64,000 nt of DNA, from NCBI RefSeq assembly GCF_017591425.1, contig NW_024465885.1:42713001-42777000 (forward strand), given 5' to 3'. Shown here piece by piece: positions 11,478-23,131 of the stretch (position 1 is the first letter of the stretch; the number at the start of each line of letters is the position of its first letter). The position numbers and the translations under genes were made by a program. Below the pieces are notes generated by a model that saw only the letters and a program-made list of their open reading frames with translations, had not been told where the DNA came from and searched no databases. Origin of the DNA: Ochotona curzoniae. Taxonomy: Eukaryota > Chordata > Mammalia > Lagomorpha > Ochotonidae.

Positions 11478-11745
11478 TTTTTAAAATTAGATTTGTTTTA
11501 CAGATTTGAAAGGTAGTTACAGAGAAAGCAAGAGAGTGAGAGCTTCCGTCCTCTGGGGTTAAAATCCTCAGATGGACAGTGCCCGGGGCTGGGCCAGACT
11601 AAAGCCAGGGGCTTCCTCCAGATCTCTCATGGGAGTGCAGGACCCCAAGCACTTAGACCATCTTCTGCTGCTTTCCCAGGCACATAGCAGGGAACTGGAT
11701 GGGAAGTGAAGCAGCTGGGAATAGAACCAGCTCATGTGAGTGTGG
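11478..11745 (-). repeat. CSINE copy, antisense
   Basis: AGATTTGAAAGGTAGTTACAG, GGGGCTTCCTCCAGATCTCT, GGGAACTGGATGGGAAG. Head incomplete. Confidence 0.82.
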
Positions 11746-11959
11746 GGGTGAGCCACCGCCTCCTGTGGGACATAGGCATTGTGAGTGTGCCAGAGGATTG
11801 CCCCGGAGAGAGAGGAAACCCCAGGTGTTCCTCCAGCCATGGTCAAGGGCAAGAAACAGAGCCTCTCCCTTTTCTCAGCCTCTTGCGTGAGGTAGGGGGC
11901 GGTGCCTTAATTGACTAAGCAAACGGGGTGGGGTCTTAGCCTGCGGGCAGCATTCTGGG

Positions 11960-12500
11960 ATTTCCATATGGGCATCACGGCATTTTCTTCTTCCTGGCCC
12001 CAGATGCATTATGGGATGTGGCATGTGTTAGATTTAACAGGTGAACATATAGGATGGGCTGGCAAAAATCCCAGAACTTGATTAACTCCTCACTCCTATA
12101 TTTAGCGTGGCTCTGGGCAAGTTTGTTGGGCGACGTTAATTCCCTTGACTGGGTAGTCAGTCTTTCCTCAACAGCTGGCAAAATATGGTACTGCCAGGAG
12201 GGAGTTAATATTTCCTTTCCATTTAGGTTAAAGGGGCATAAATGCATTGTTCGCTGACCCCTTGCCTTAAGCCCCAATATTTATAGCAAAGGCATGGACT
12301 GAGAAGTAATTTATTGTGTTTCTTAAACCGGTGTTGTGCCCACCGTCCCGTCCCCACCCCTGCCCCACCCTACTTCTAGCTGCATTTGGCTGCCAGGCAT
12401 CCTGTGATGTGTGAATGGGGTATTGATTATTTCCTGCCGCCTGGGGGCCAGGAATCCTTCTTGAATTAATTTTGGAGCTTGCAGTATTAAATGTCAAGTT
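11960..12500. promoter_or_regulatory. Candidate non-coding regulatory block with MEF2-type site
   Basis: Repeat-free stretch with dense AT-rich motifs: a perfect MEF2 consensus CTATATTTAG at 12096-12105, a nuclear-receptor-like AAGGGGTCA (reverse of TGACCCCTT near 12256) and TTAATATTTCC. This texture is typical of conserved intronic elements, but conservation cannot be tested from one sequence. Confidence 0.35.
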
Positions 12501-12734
12501 TGAAAGCGTGTCTAAGACCTCCTTGTTGTGGAAGGGAAGGTCATGCCAGGCCTTGGGGAAAGGGAAAGGAAGAGGAGGATGTGGGAGCCCAGGACGTCTC
12601 CCTTTTCCAAGTCCTTGCTGCAGCCCCCAGGTCAAAGTCTCTCTGTTTCCATCAAATCCACGGGCAGACTTCCTTCTTCTGCAGACCACCTGCTAGGTGT
12701 CCTGTGAGCTCAGTCAACTCACAGCGTCAATATT

Positions 12735-13030
12735 GAGGCACAGTGAGTCAAACTTTTCTACAATGCATGGATTCCATGCAGGTGCTGGTTTGAGTCCTGG
12801 CTGCTCCACTTCCGTCCCAGTTCCTTGCTAATGCACCTGGAAATACAGCAGCAGATGGCCCAAATGCTTGAGCTCCTGCCATTCGCGTGGGAGATCTGGG
12901 TGGAGTTCTTGGCTTTTAGCTTCTGGCCTAGTCCTGACTGTTAACTGCCATGTGCAGAGTGATCCAGCAGATGGGAGATTTCTCTCTGTGTGTAAGTGTG
13001 CCTTTCAAATAAATAAATGAATCTTTAAAA
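12735..13030 (+). repeat. CSINE copy, sense
   Basis: GGTTTGAGTCCTGGCTGC B-box region, GGGAGATCTGGGTGGAG, tail CCTTTCAAATAAATAAATG. Head eroded. Confidence 0.87.
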
Positions 13031-13049
13031 AACAACAACTAGCAAACCC

Positions 13050-13345
13050 AGGAATGGGTGTTGTGGTGTAGCATGTGAAGCCAACTTGAGATGTCTAGAT
13101 TCCATGTTGGAATGCCTGATCTGATCCCTGTCTACTTTGTGCTTCCCTTCTGGCTTCCTGTTCATGTGCCTGGGAGGAACCAGGTGATGGCACGAGCAGT
13201 TAGTTCCTGCCACCCATTTGGAAGCTCTGGCTGTAGTCCCTGACTCTCAGCGTCGGCCTGGTCCAGTCCCAAGTATTGGGGGTGTTTGGAGAGTGGGTCG
13301 AATAAATAAATCTTTCAAATAAGTAAATAAAAATTAAAAGAAAAA
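13050..13345 (+). repeat. CSINE copy, sense, in tandem with previous
   Basis: GGGTGTTGTGGTGTAGC head, GTTCATGTGCCTGGGAGG, tail AATAAATAAATCTTTCAAAT. It starts about 20 bp after the previous copy's tail. Confidence 0.83.
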
Positions 13346-13439
13346 GCAACCCAAGCATTATGGTTATAGAGATGACCATTTTTCTCTCTTTTTGGATTCA
13401 AATATTTATTGCTTTTTTTAAAAATGCAGAATCCATGAG

Positions 13440-13455
13440 TTTTTTTTTTTTTTTT
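13440..13455. repeat. T(16) run
   Basis: Homopolymer of 16 T next to the CCAAT minisatellite. Confidence 0.95.
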
Positions 13456-13477
13456 ATACATTATGAAGTCTATGCCA

Positions 13478-13745
13478 GACAAACAATTAGCAAAATGTGC
13501 CTCTCTGGGCAGAGTAATTAGGAAAACAGCATCCCTTCTGAGCAGGCCAATGCGGAAAAGGCGTGTCTTCTGTGTAAGCCAATCAGAAAAAGACTTATCC
13601 CTAAGTGGACCAATTAGAAAAAAGCTTATACGCTAAGTGGACCAATTAGAAAAAGGTGTTTACGCTAAGTGGGCCAATTGCAAGAGACTCCTCTTTGGGC
13701 AGAGCAGTTGGAAAATGCCCTCCTGGTTGAGTAGCAGTGAAACAC
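13478..13745 (+). repeat. ~32-bp minisatellite with CCAAT boxes
   Basis: Eight to nine degenerate units share a core (C)CAATTAGAAAA preceded by TAAGTGGG. Core positions are 13484, 13515, 13547, 13579, 13610, 13642, 13674, 13705 and perhaps 13735: steps of 30-32 bp. The first eight average 31.6 bp. Five central units (13547-13678) keep an intact CCAAT. The sequence could be a U3 enhancer array of an old LTR or a free minisatellite; no LTR ends were seen. Confidence 0.85.
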
Positions 13746-14655
13746 TGTCCGCTTTCCCCAGGGCACAGAGGTTTAGCAAACCGGGTGGGGCCGGGATTTC
13801 TGCTCGGAATGAACAGGTGCAAGAATCAGGTGTGCTCTCACGGGAGTGGAACTGAGCTGTGAATCACAAACACAAAATGCCAGCTACGTCTCCTTACGGG
13901 AGTGACACAGGATTCTCAACTCCAGCTGCAGAGTCCCTCCTTGGGAGGTGCTTTGGCTGGAGAGGAGCAAGATGAGAAAGACAAAGACATTGAGAATGTT
14001 GGCATCGCTGGCTGTCTGGAGCCACAGTCCTGTGCTGGGAACAGCTGGGGCCTGGGAGAAGCCCTGCCGGGACCCTCTGACCTCTGACCCTGCTGTCTCC
14101 TGAATCATCCTTCAAAACCTGGTGCAGGCCCCCGCCCCTTCCCTGGCCTCAGACTTCCTGTGTGTTTGGAGCCGTAGCAGCTGTTAAGCCTGGGTCTGCC
14201 TGTGTGCAGGTTCAATAAGAAAGTTCCTTGCCAAGTGCTGATTACTCATTAGCTCCTTCTGCGCCATTCCTTCCTTGCCTGGCTAACTAGGGTGACAATT
14301 TAATAAGGGGCCCGTCACAGTTACAGGCAAGTGGGGAGAATGAAGAACCAGAGCGTTTGAACAGAACTGCTTTTTGCTTTGTTTCTGGGTGGGGACCATG
14401 GTGGTTTCCGGTTTCTTTGTGTGTAATTTGAGAGGCTCATCCATCCTCGGTTGAAGAGGAAAGACTTCAGCTTTAGGGGAGTCACTTCTGATTTATTGTC
14501 AACAGCTGGGTGGGCTATGCCTCATTGGTGACCGGGCACAAGCCACTTTTTAGAGTTGCCCAGCGTAGCTTCTGCCTCCAACAGAGTTTGCAAACTGATG
14601 CCTGATGCCTGGCGTTTTGTAGTCATTGTGGGTGGAGGTGTTTTCATCCCCAAAC
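13746..14655. other. Unique intron 1 sequence
   Basis: No exon or repeat recognised. Short open frames on both strands at 13.9-14.1 kb overlap and are not family-like. Confidence 0.6.
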
Positions 14656-14834
14656 CAGGGGTGGGCAGTGTCCGGCCCATGAAATCATGTGATGTGGCCC
14701 TGCCTGTCATAGCTGGACTCACAATCTATAGCAAGGTAATTTCGATGTTAATCCTTTTGTACGACCCACCAAATGATGTTAGAACTATTCATATAGCCCC
14801 TCAGCAGGAAAGAGACTGCTTGCCATTCACCTAG
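14656..14834. mobile_element. Probable hAT-type non-autonomous DNA transposon relic
   Basis: Starts CAGGGGTGGGCAGTGTCCGG and ends ACTGCTTGCCATTCACCTAG, an imperfect inverted repeat of the same terminus. The interior has GGCCC.TGAAATCA and ATATAGCCCCTCAGCAGG, typical of Charlie-like elements. No clear 8-bp duplication. Confidence 0.5.
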
Positions 14835-15705
14835 GGGGGGTGGCTCCAGGTGGAGGAGGGGGTCACCCTGTACCTGACCCATCTTGAAACCTGCTTTTGA
14901 CTGAGTAGTGCCCTCCGCAACATCCTGCATTGCAGCCCCAAGTGCCAGCACCTCCATGCGTTTGGAGAGGGGGCCACTCAAGAAATTATTAAGATGCCAC
15001 GGTGGTCATGTGGGTGGATCATGTGGCTGATCCAGCACACCGTATGTCCATCTTTATAAGAGGAGGAATTGGGTCCAGACGAGTGCGCGTCCAGAGGGGT
15101 TTCTGTGTGGGGACCCTGGGAGAAGACACCCCTGCATAAGCACCCGGTGTGAGCTGCTTTCTTAGGGTGGCAGTGTTTCTGTGGGTTGGAGACCCAAGGC
15201 TGTCTTTACCTCACTGTTCTTCTGTGTGCCAGTTGTGGTTTTCTGACACTTACCTTAGAGTAGGGCCATCCTGCAGAACCTCGTCCTCCTTGGATCTCTT
15301 ATTGGTAAATAAACCCTGCCGGGTCCTGGAGGTTAGGACTTGGGCATCTTCTGGGTAGTATGTGATTCAACCCATTAGGTCATGTTGGGATTTTTCTTAC
15401 CTCATTAGCCCTGAAAAGGCCATGAACCCTCAAAGCAGAGAGCAAAGACAGGCGGGGTCAAGGGGACAGTGAAGGAGGAAGGGTGTGGTGGCCAGGAGTC
15501 CTACCCTGGTCTCTGGATATGATTGGTTACAGGGTCCGCAGGATACCAAACCCACAGAAGTTCTAGTCTCTTTAGAAGATGATGCCCTGAATGTGTTTCC
15601 TGTGCACGTCTTTGCCTGTTCTTTGCATTTTCTTTAAATTACTTGTCATGCACCCAATCCAGTGCAAAGACCAGCTAAGTAGTTATTGTGCTGGATTGCT
15701 TAGGG
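14835..15705. other. Unique intron 1 sequence
   Basis: No exon, repeat or structured element recognised. Confidence 0.6.
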
Positions 15706-16223
15706 CAGGGGTAGGGAGCTGTTTTTCTGTCCAGGGCCATTTGGATATTTATAACATCTGTGGGCCATGCAAAATGAGCCATTTATAAATTAGCCTGCCA
15801 GGCCCAGTGTGATAGCGTAGTGGCTAAATCCTCACCTTGCATGCACCAGGATCCCATATGGGCACTGGTTCTTGTCTCAGCTGCTCCACTTCCCATCCAG
15901 TTCCGTGCATGTGGCCTGGGAAAACAGTAGAGAATGGCCAAAGACCTCTGGACCTCGCATCTGCATGGGAGACCCAGAAGAAGCTCCTGTCTCCTGGCTT
16001 TGGATTGGCTTAGCTCCAGCCATTGCAACCACTTGGGGAGTGAACAGCAGTTGGAAGATCTTTCTCTCTTTCTCTGTGTAAATCTGCCTTTCCAATAAAA
16101 AGACAAATAAGTCTAAAAAAACTAGGTTTGCCATAAGTTCAGTTTTGATTTCCACCTGCCATTATCTGCCATATGATTTCATAGGTCTTAGGTGACCCGT
16201 GGAGTGAATGCTTCCCAACCCTG
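15706..16223. mobile_element. hAT-like DNA transposon relic split by a SINE
   Basis: Left end CAGGGGTAGGGAGCTG (15706-15721); right end ..GCTTCCCAACCCTG (to 16223), an inverted match. The interior GGGCCATTTGGATATTTATA on the left and GTGACCCGTGGAGTGAATG on the right belong together once the SINE at 15801-16121 is removed. The flanking octamers GCTTAGGG (15698-15705) and GTTTTGGG (16224-16231) agree at six of eight bases, as expected for an aged hAT 8-bp duplication. Confidence 0.6.
15801..16121 (+). repeat. CSINE copy, sense, inside the hAT relic
   Basis: GGCCCAGTGTGATAGCGTAG head, GGATCCCATATGGGCACTGG, tail CCTTTCCAATAAAAAGAC. Young-type tail; it postdates the DNA transposon. Confidence 0.92.
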
Positions 16224-16404
16224 GTTTTGGGAGCAATGACAAGGAAAAGTCTGTGTGTGTTCGGTACAGACGCATTGTTTTACAAGCAGTGATCTCAGCC
16301 TGCAGGTGCCAGGGATCCATTGCCCTGCCCTGGCTTTGTGTTCTCTGAACTGCTGGAAAACCATGCTGGAGCCTTTTGGGGAACCCCCTGCATGCTGTTG
16401 CCCT

Positions 16405-16490
16405 TGCTTCCTTCTTTCTCTCTCCTTCTTCCTCCCTCCCTTCCTTCTCTCTCTTTCTTTCCTTACTTCCTTTCTTTCTCTCTTTCTCCA
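16405..16490. repeat. (CTTT/CCTT)n pyrimidine tract
   Basis: About 85 bp nearly pure pyrimidine on + strand, directly abutting the tail side of the next antisense SINE. Confidence 0.9.
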
Positions 16491-16675
16491 TGGGAGGGGA
16501 GAGAGAAATCTTCCATGTGCTGGTTCATTACTCTTCAAATATCCACATCAGCCAGAGCTGGACCAGTCCAAACCTGGCAGCCAGGAGATTCTTTCAAGTC
16601 TCCCATGTGGGTGCAGGGGCCCATGGACTTGGACTGTCCTGTGCTGCACTTCCAGGCCATAACACATTCTGAGTG
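16491..16675 (-). repeat. CSINE copy, antisense, truncated
   Basis: AGAAATCTTCCATGTGCTGG, AGTCTCCCATGTGGGTGCAG, ends after CACTTCCAGGCCATAA. Only about 185 bp remain. Confidence 0.82.
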
Positions 16676-19083
16676 ACTAGGGATTAGGATTTCGCCAAGG
16701 AGGCAGATCCAGAGCTGGGAGTTAAATTCTGATGTGAGTCATGGGTTGCCCCACTTCCAGGCCAGACACCTGTTTCTCCTTCTGATGTCATTTCCCTTAA
16801 ACAGTCCCTTTGTCCCTGTCTTGTTTAGTCTCCTTCGTCCTCCTAGCTCAGTTCCTCCTGGTGTTATGTGCCCGTCCAATCATGTATGGAGCAGATGCCA
16901 TATCCTGTGATTCTGGGGTCATGGCTTCCTGCTTTGGGGCCCCATGCTGTTGTGTGCTGTGCTTTGGATGTCTCAGCACTGTTGCAGTTGGCCCTGCTCC
17001 GGGAGGTCTCTGTCTTCGGAGCATCCCCCGGGTGGCCTTCCAGTGCTTCTGCCAAGCCCACCCTTCTACTCAGCTGAAACGCCGTGTCCTTCCATGGCAC
17101 CTGCCCCTCAGTCTCTACCCAGCCTGCAGTGGTCGCCCTGCTCCATGCTCTTCCTCCGTGTGTTGCCTCTTGTTCCTCCATGTGGCAGGTTGGGTTCCTG
17201 TAAGTAGATGTGGGCTTCCTCACTAGCTGCTGGGATGCTCAGAGGCAGAACCAGGTCTTAATGATTTTGTACAAATACTCTCTCTGCCTTGTGTGTTTCT
17301 TCCCCCAAGAGTGGATCTCCAGGGAGCTTGGCAGCATGCAGGTGCGCCCGGGAGCTCTGGCTGCACTTCCACTTGGCACAGTTCAAAGGTTTCCTCCGGC
17401 TGAGTCTGTCAGTGTCTGGAAGGAGCCACTGTCTCGGCCAAGTCGGTCGCAGGATTGTTGTGGCTTGCTAACTTCCTGTGGGAGAGGCCTCCGTGGTGTG
17501 AAAGAATTCCCAGGACTGTGTGGCTTCCAGGAGCCTCCGGGCCAGAAGTGCCACATGGAGGCTGCATGTCCAGGATCAGGGTGGTGCCAGAGTGTGCCCT
17601 CTGTGGGTGCTGGGGAGGAAGGTGCTCCAGGCTGCTCTCCTGGCTTCTCGGCTTGGTGTGGCGCTCTCCCTGGGGGCATGCTGCCCTTGTGTTGTGAGGG
17701 CACTACTTGTAGGACATTAGGGTCTACCCTGATAAGCTTTTCACAGTGGAGTACGGCTCAACAGCCTTGTTCCCAGGGAAGGGTGCATCTGAGGTCCCGA
17801 GGCTAGGCATTCCACGTGGATTTTTTTTTTGAGGGGAGGTAGGGTGGGGCACAGCTGGGTGACTTGGTGGGGAGACCCAAGCAGCCACACTGTCCCCTCT
17901 TTGTTGGCTTGGCTGTGACCACATTGTCAGGTGTAGCCAGCTGGGGCTGGGGATGAAAGCCTGGGGAAGGGAGGTCAGCCCTGTTGTCAGACCTCGGAGC
18001 TAGGGACAGAGCTGGCGTCTGTCACAGCTGTGTTTAGCTAATGTTTAAACTTACACTCACTCTGCTCTGTTTACCTGCCCCTCCGGTGTGACCCCGGCTC
18101 TGACAACAGGGCGTGATGGAACACCCTCCCCCTTGTAAGAAGATGTCGCTGGAGTGGGGCTGGGAGTGAGGGGCGGTTATGCTGCTGGTTGGGGTAGAAA
18201 GGTTTGTTCCTTTCTTGATCACATTGAGTCACCAGGTTCTGCTGTTCATAGTGGTGCATTAGCCTGTGGGCAGTGCAGCTGGGGGCCCCATCCCAGTGCT
18301 TGGCAGCCCTCTAGCTGGCAAGAAGCAGCTTAGCTGTGGGTTGGTGGGTAACTGCAGACCCTCAGGTTCCCAGATGGACAACAGCTGGGCAAGTTCTTCC
18401 TCTGGGGTAGGTGGACCAAGCATTTTTCTCTGTCGAGAGGGGAGAAATTACAGCATCTTTTCCACAGGGTCACTGCAGGTCTTGCTGCCAAGTGCTTCAT
18501 AAATGAGACTTGTTCCAACTTGAGATTTCTGGGGTTTGATGCAGCTGGCAAAGAGAGGGTAGTTTTCAGAGAGCCCGTAGGTGTTATGCTGCTTGGTGGC
18601 TGAGCCAGGCACTGAGGAGCACTCCGTGACCTCCCGGTGAATACAGTTGCCTCTGATATCCGTTAGGGGTGGAGTGGGGTTGGTGTCAGGATCTCCTTGG
18701 ATGCCAAAGCGGAGTGGTGTTTGCGTGTAACCTATGTGTACATACCTAAAACACGGCGTGTGGTATGCAGATGGCTGTTGGACGGTATTCCTCAGGGTCT
18801 GATGACAAGGGGATGAAGGTTGTTCAGTGCAGGTGCCCCCATCGTAGATCCTGTACCAAGTACCAGACAGGCAATGCGCACACACGAGGGAGAGGGGGAA
18901 CCAAGGTCACCCCAGTTGTGCTTGCACCGTGGCCAGGGTGCCATGCCCACCATGCTAACGTGCAGCAAGTTACAAATTGTACTTGTTGGAACTTGCTGAA
19001 TTTTTTTTTTAAAAAGCTGTTTCAACCTGAGATTGATTGCATTCACAGATGTGTTGTGGATAGAATTGTGCATTTCTTTCTTT
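16676..19083. other. Unique, GC-rich intron 1 sequence
   Basis: 2.4 kb without recognised repeats except T(11) near 17820. Many overlapping short frames on both strands (the longest about 198 codons at 17210-17806) reflect high GC; none resembles a known family or has supporting splice context. Confidence 0.6.
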
Positions 19084-19410
19084 GAAAAAAAAAATTTTAA
19101 ATGATTGTTGGAAAAGCAGATTTACAGAGAGAAGGAGAGACAGAGAGAAAGATCCTCCACTCACTGATTTACTGCCCAAATGGCCACGACAGCTGGAGCT
19201 GAGCCGATCTGAAGCCTGAAGCCATGGTCTTCTGGGTCTCCCACGTGGGTATAGGGTCTCAAGGCTTTGGGCCCTCCTCTATTGCTTTCCTAGGTCTTAA
19301 GTAGGGAGCTGGATGAGAAGTGGAGCAGCTAGGACAGGAACTGGCACCCATATGGGATGTCGTTGCTTAGTGGCGTAGGATTAGCCAATTAAGCCATTTC
19401 GCTGGGAGAC
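19084..19410 (-). repeat. CSINE copy, antisense
   Basis: AAAATTTTAAATGATTGTTGG tail, AAGATCCTCCACTCACTG, GGTCTCCCACGTGGGTATAG, ends TAAGCCATTTCGCTGGG. Confidence 0.88.
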
Positions 19411-19479
19411 CCACCCAGTGTGTGCCTGACTTATTGAGTCACACTGCTTTACCAAACAGGGTGGCCAAAGTTTCTCTGT

Positions 19480-20095
19480 TTTTTAATTTGTTTTTTAATT
19501 TTTGGCAAAGGGAAAGAGGCGGGTTTGTAGCTTAGTTAGTCTTGTTTCCCAGGATAGCGTTAGCTAGGATGCCGTTAGCATCTTCCCAACCTGATTTTGA
19601 CACAACAAAGCTGCATTAATGTTGATGAAAGCTGCGGATAACTGGTGCTTGACCCACATTCACAGAAGGGGACCCAGTAGGGTAGAAAATCACTGGGAAT
19701 TATCACTCCAATCACAGCTTCTCCTCCACCAACCCCCCTTCCCTGCTCCAAGGTCTTAGAACTGAAAATTATTTTCGTAGTTAAGTGATCACCTTCTTTT
19801 AAACAGGAACATCCCTTTGAAGTCTATGCTAATCTGCACGCTTCAAGTTCGTCTCTTATTGGACTTGGCTATGTAAATATTCATGTTTCTGCATGTGTGT
19901 ATTTCATATTGTTTTCTTAGTTAACTTTTCTGCCATTAGAATAATAAAAAAGGAGTTTGCTACGTACTGATGGTCTGTTGAGTTGAATCTGTAGTTTTAA
20001 TTCTCGGTCACAGGAATTAACTTATTTTTGACCTCTAAATCACCTTTATAGCTCACAGATGACTAGATCATGAATTAGAAATCTATATGTTCCTT
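19480..20095. promoter_or_regulatory. Candidate non-coding regulatory block
   Basis: Repeat-free AT-rich sequence with an octamer-like ATGCTAATC (19826 region) and ATGTAAATATTCATG (forkhead/POU-like, near 19872). Conservation not testable here. Confidence 0.3.
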
Positions 20096-20106
20096 TCCTT
20101 TCTTTC

Positions 20107-20437
20107 TTTTTTTTTTTTGAAATTTATTTATTTGGAAGGCTGAGTTACAGAGTGAGGGAGAGATGGAGCGAGACAGCTTCCGCCTGTTGTTTTATCCCCT
20201 AAATGGCTGTGATGGTTGGAACTGAGCCAGTCCAAAGCCAAGAGCCAGGAGCTTCTTCCAGGTCTCCCACATGGGTGGCAAGGGCCCAAGCGCTGAGCCA
20301 TTTTCTGCTTCTTTTCCAGGCATATTATCAGGGAGGGAGCTGGATTGAAAGTCGAGCACCTAGAACTTGAATCTGTACCCATATGGGATGCCAGTGCTGC
20401 AGGTAGCAGCTTTACCTACTGTGTCACAGCGTTGACA
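20107..20437 (-). repeat. CSINE copy, antisense
   Basis: T-run, GAAATTTATTTATTTGGAAGG, GGAACTGAGCCAGTCCAAAG, ends ACTGTGTCACAGCGTTG. Older tail type. Confidence 0.88.
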
Positions 20438-20694
20438 ACAAGATCTTTCTGGTGTCCTGGGTAGAACTGGGATATTTGGGTTTCATATTTGGCCTCATTA
20501 TGTGAGGCTCCCAGGCAAGGCTCCCAGGAAGTAAACCTTATCCTTGCAATGGGAGCCCCCTAGATCCAGTTTTCTGAGCGATTCAGCTGTTTGTTTCTGT
20601 ATACTCACAGTGAACTCCGGGAGATTCCAGGGGGCAGCCAAGGACTGCTTCTGACTGTATCTGAGCAGAGGAACAAAATTGGTTGTTCTTTTTC

Positions 20695-20805
20695 GTGTGT
20701 GTGTGTGTGTGTGTTTAAGTAGAGTGAGATCAAGAGAGTGAGCAGCAGAGAGAGCTGTGATGTCGGGATTGGATAGGGTCCAAAACTGGGAGCCAGGAGC
20801 TCAGT

Positions 20806-20846
<41 letters not shown>

Positions 20847-20968
20847 AGCTCACTCACATGAGCATCATTGCTGCCTGTAGGATCCCCGTTCGCTGGGAGC
20901 TGGAGTCAGGGCAGGGCTGGGATTCCAACCCGTCTGGGATGTGGCAGCCTCACTAGATCAACTGCCTT
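20695..20968 (-). repeat. Old SINE remnant with (GT)n and (GA)n tracts
   Basis: (GT)n at 20695-20713, GGGAGCCAGGAGCTCAG in the middle, (GT)n-(GA)n at 20804-20846, then GGGAGCTGGAGTCAGGGC and ACTAGATCAACTGCC. Order fits an old antisense SINE; the microsatellites grew inside it. Confidence 0.65.
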
Positions 20969-23131
20969 TCTTTGTTTTAGACGGTGTTAACTCCTAAGCC
21001 TTGATTCCATTCAAGTGAAACTAAGCAAAATCAGCTGAGAAGATAACCCTTGTTGGGTGGCTGTGAATTTGCATCTTTGACTGCGCCAGTGCCTCCAAGC
21101 CATCCTGTTTCTCTCTAGACTCAGCTTGAGTTCTTTTCCTGCCATGAAGCAGTTGGTCGCAGCTGGAAGATTTTCTGTGTAGCTTTCCTTCAGAAAATCT
21201 TTTGGGGTTTGCACTTGTGTCCCCTTCGCATCTTGGCTAGCCATTCATCCAATTTCTAATGGCTGCAATTTCCTGGACCTCGAACCTCGCAGTAGAAAAT
21301 CCAAATGCAAATAAGAAGGCCACAGCCTCCTTCTTCCTAGGCAGGGAGCAGCTGTCCTTCTGAGTCTCCAGATGTTTCCTGGCAGCAGAGTTGGTGTCAA
21401 TGTGTTGGAAAAGGAGACAGAGAGCAAGAAACTCGAAGCATGCACCTGCTTGTAGCTGTCCTGGGACTGTTGGAGTTGCATTCCTTTGGATCAGGGTGTT
21501 TCTTCCTGTGGTTTTAGTCCCACTTAATGCTGAAAAGCTTGCTGAGTTTTACTGGGCCTTGATGGCAAACTTACCTGTCTTCCCCAGGGCCTCTGCCCAA
21601 GTCCTAGCCCTCAAGACCACAGGATGTGCCTCTGTGGAGAGAGAGAATCCTTCCAGAGGTCATTAATTTTAAATGAGGTCATTAGGTTCAGCTCTAAGCC
21701 AGTTTGGTGTCTTTATATAAAAAGAGACAGTTTGGACACAGACACACACTCACAGAGGGACAAAAGCATGGGGAGAAGGAGGCCACCAACAGGCCAGAGA
21801 GAGGGCTTGGAGGGTGTCCGTGCTGCTGGCATCTGGATCTCCAGCTTCCAGTCTGAGAAGGGAGCCACTTCTGCTGCTGAGGTCGCGCATTCTTTGGGCG
21901 TTATGTGTCAGGCGATGTTCATGAAGATGACCGAAAGAACACCATGTGTTACCCTCTTCTTCAGGAAGTGAGAGCGAGAGCAAGGGAGTGAGAGTGAGAG
22001 TGAGTGAGCGAGGGAGAGAGAACAAAAGTTGGGGGATGGAGCCTTCCCAGGCATCCCCTAGCCCCATGTGCACATGTGCGTGTAGACCCTGGCATGCCTC
22101 CCACTGGGTTCCCCCACACTGTGAGTTGCTTGTGAATTCCTGGTCTTTCTGTGCGTGATCTGCTGTCCGCCCAGATTCCCGCCCGGTGCGGAGGAGGCCA
22201 GGAGGATTTATGGAGTCACGGCAGGCACACAAATCCTGCTTTGTACAGACTGACACCGTAAAGGCACATGAATAAATCAGAATGATTGGGGTCAGAGGGA
22301 AGCCTGCGTTTTCCGTTTTTGATGAACATGGGGCACTGGGGTTTAGCCCTGCCGTGTAGCATGTGATTTAGTGGGGAGAGGAAGGCAAGCTTTATGTTTC
22401 CCAGGCTCCGGGGAAGCCACTGAAGAGCTTGATGGGAGCCTTCATGGGAAGGGGTCCCCAGCGGGCCTTGGCCCTGCAGGCAGCCTTGCTTTGCTGGGGC
22501 TCTGGCATCTGTTCCTTCACTCCAGCGTGGCTGGCCGCCTTTTCTGTCCCTGTTGGCTTCATCTGCGTCTGTTGTATTCTAGTCTCCATGTGTTGTCACT
22601 GCTACCAGCCTGGCTTTAACTGCAGCTGGTCACTGTGCACCAAGCACTTGGGTGATCTTCTTTCACTGTTATTATTGCCCCAGTTCAGGGAGAGACTCTT
22701 GGTGGTGCACTGAGGTTAGGCTGTGGGATATCTCACCGTGACGTGGCTCAGGTTCTACAAGGCTCAGTTTACTTCTCACTGAGAGTGTGTGTGCCTGGTG
22801 ATTGCCTATGCGCAGGAGAGAAGAGGGAGTGTTTCTTTGCTTCATTCATGCACCAGGATTCACAGCTGAGTGCCAGGTCTCAGGCAGGCAGTGTGCTGGG
22901 CCTGGGTAACTGATTTGCCCAGAGCATAGCAGCCAGAACTTCTCTGTCTGCTGCAGTCACTTCTTACCGCAGGTGTCTGTTCCAACCTTGGAAAATATTC
23001 CAGGTGTAAAATATGCATCAGTGTTCATAGACATTTTATGAAAACTAGAACATAAGCTAGCTCGTCAAGAATTTAGAGAGCTTGCTCACATGCTGAGATG
23101 ATGTTAGTTTGCCTTATAGAAAATATATAAT
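20969..23131. other. Unique intron 1 sequence
   Basis: 2.2 kb with no exon recognised. It contains a GA-rich purine tract at 21966-22021 and a CATGTGCACATG palindrome at 22065-22076. The 168-codon minus frame at 21750-22256 is low-complexity over the GA tract and not protein-like. Confidence 0.6.

Noticed and set aside
17210..17806. 198-codon + strand frame in GC-rich DNA
   Set aside because: GC-rich sequence opens several frames on both strands here; composition is low-information and cysteine-rich without a pattern.
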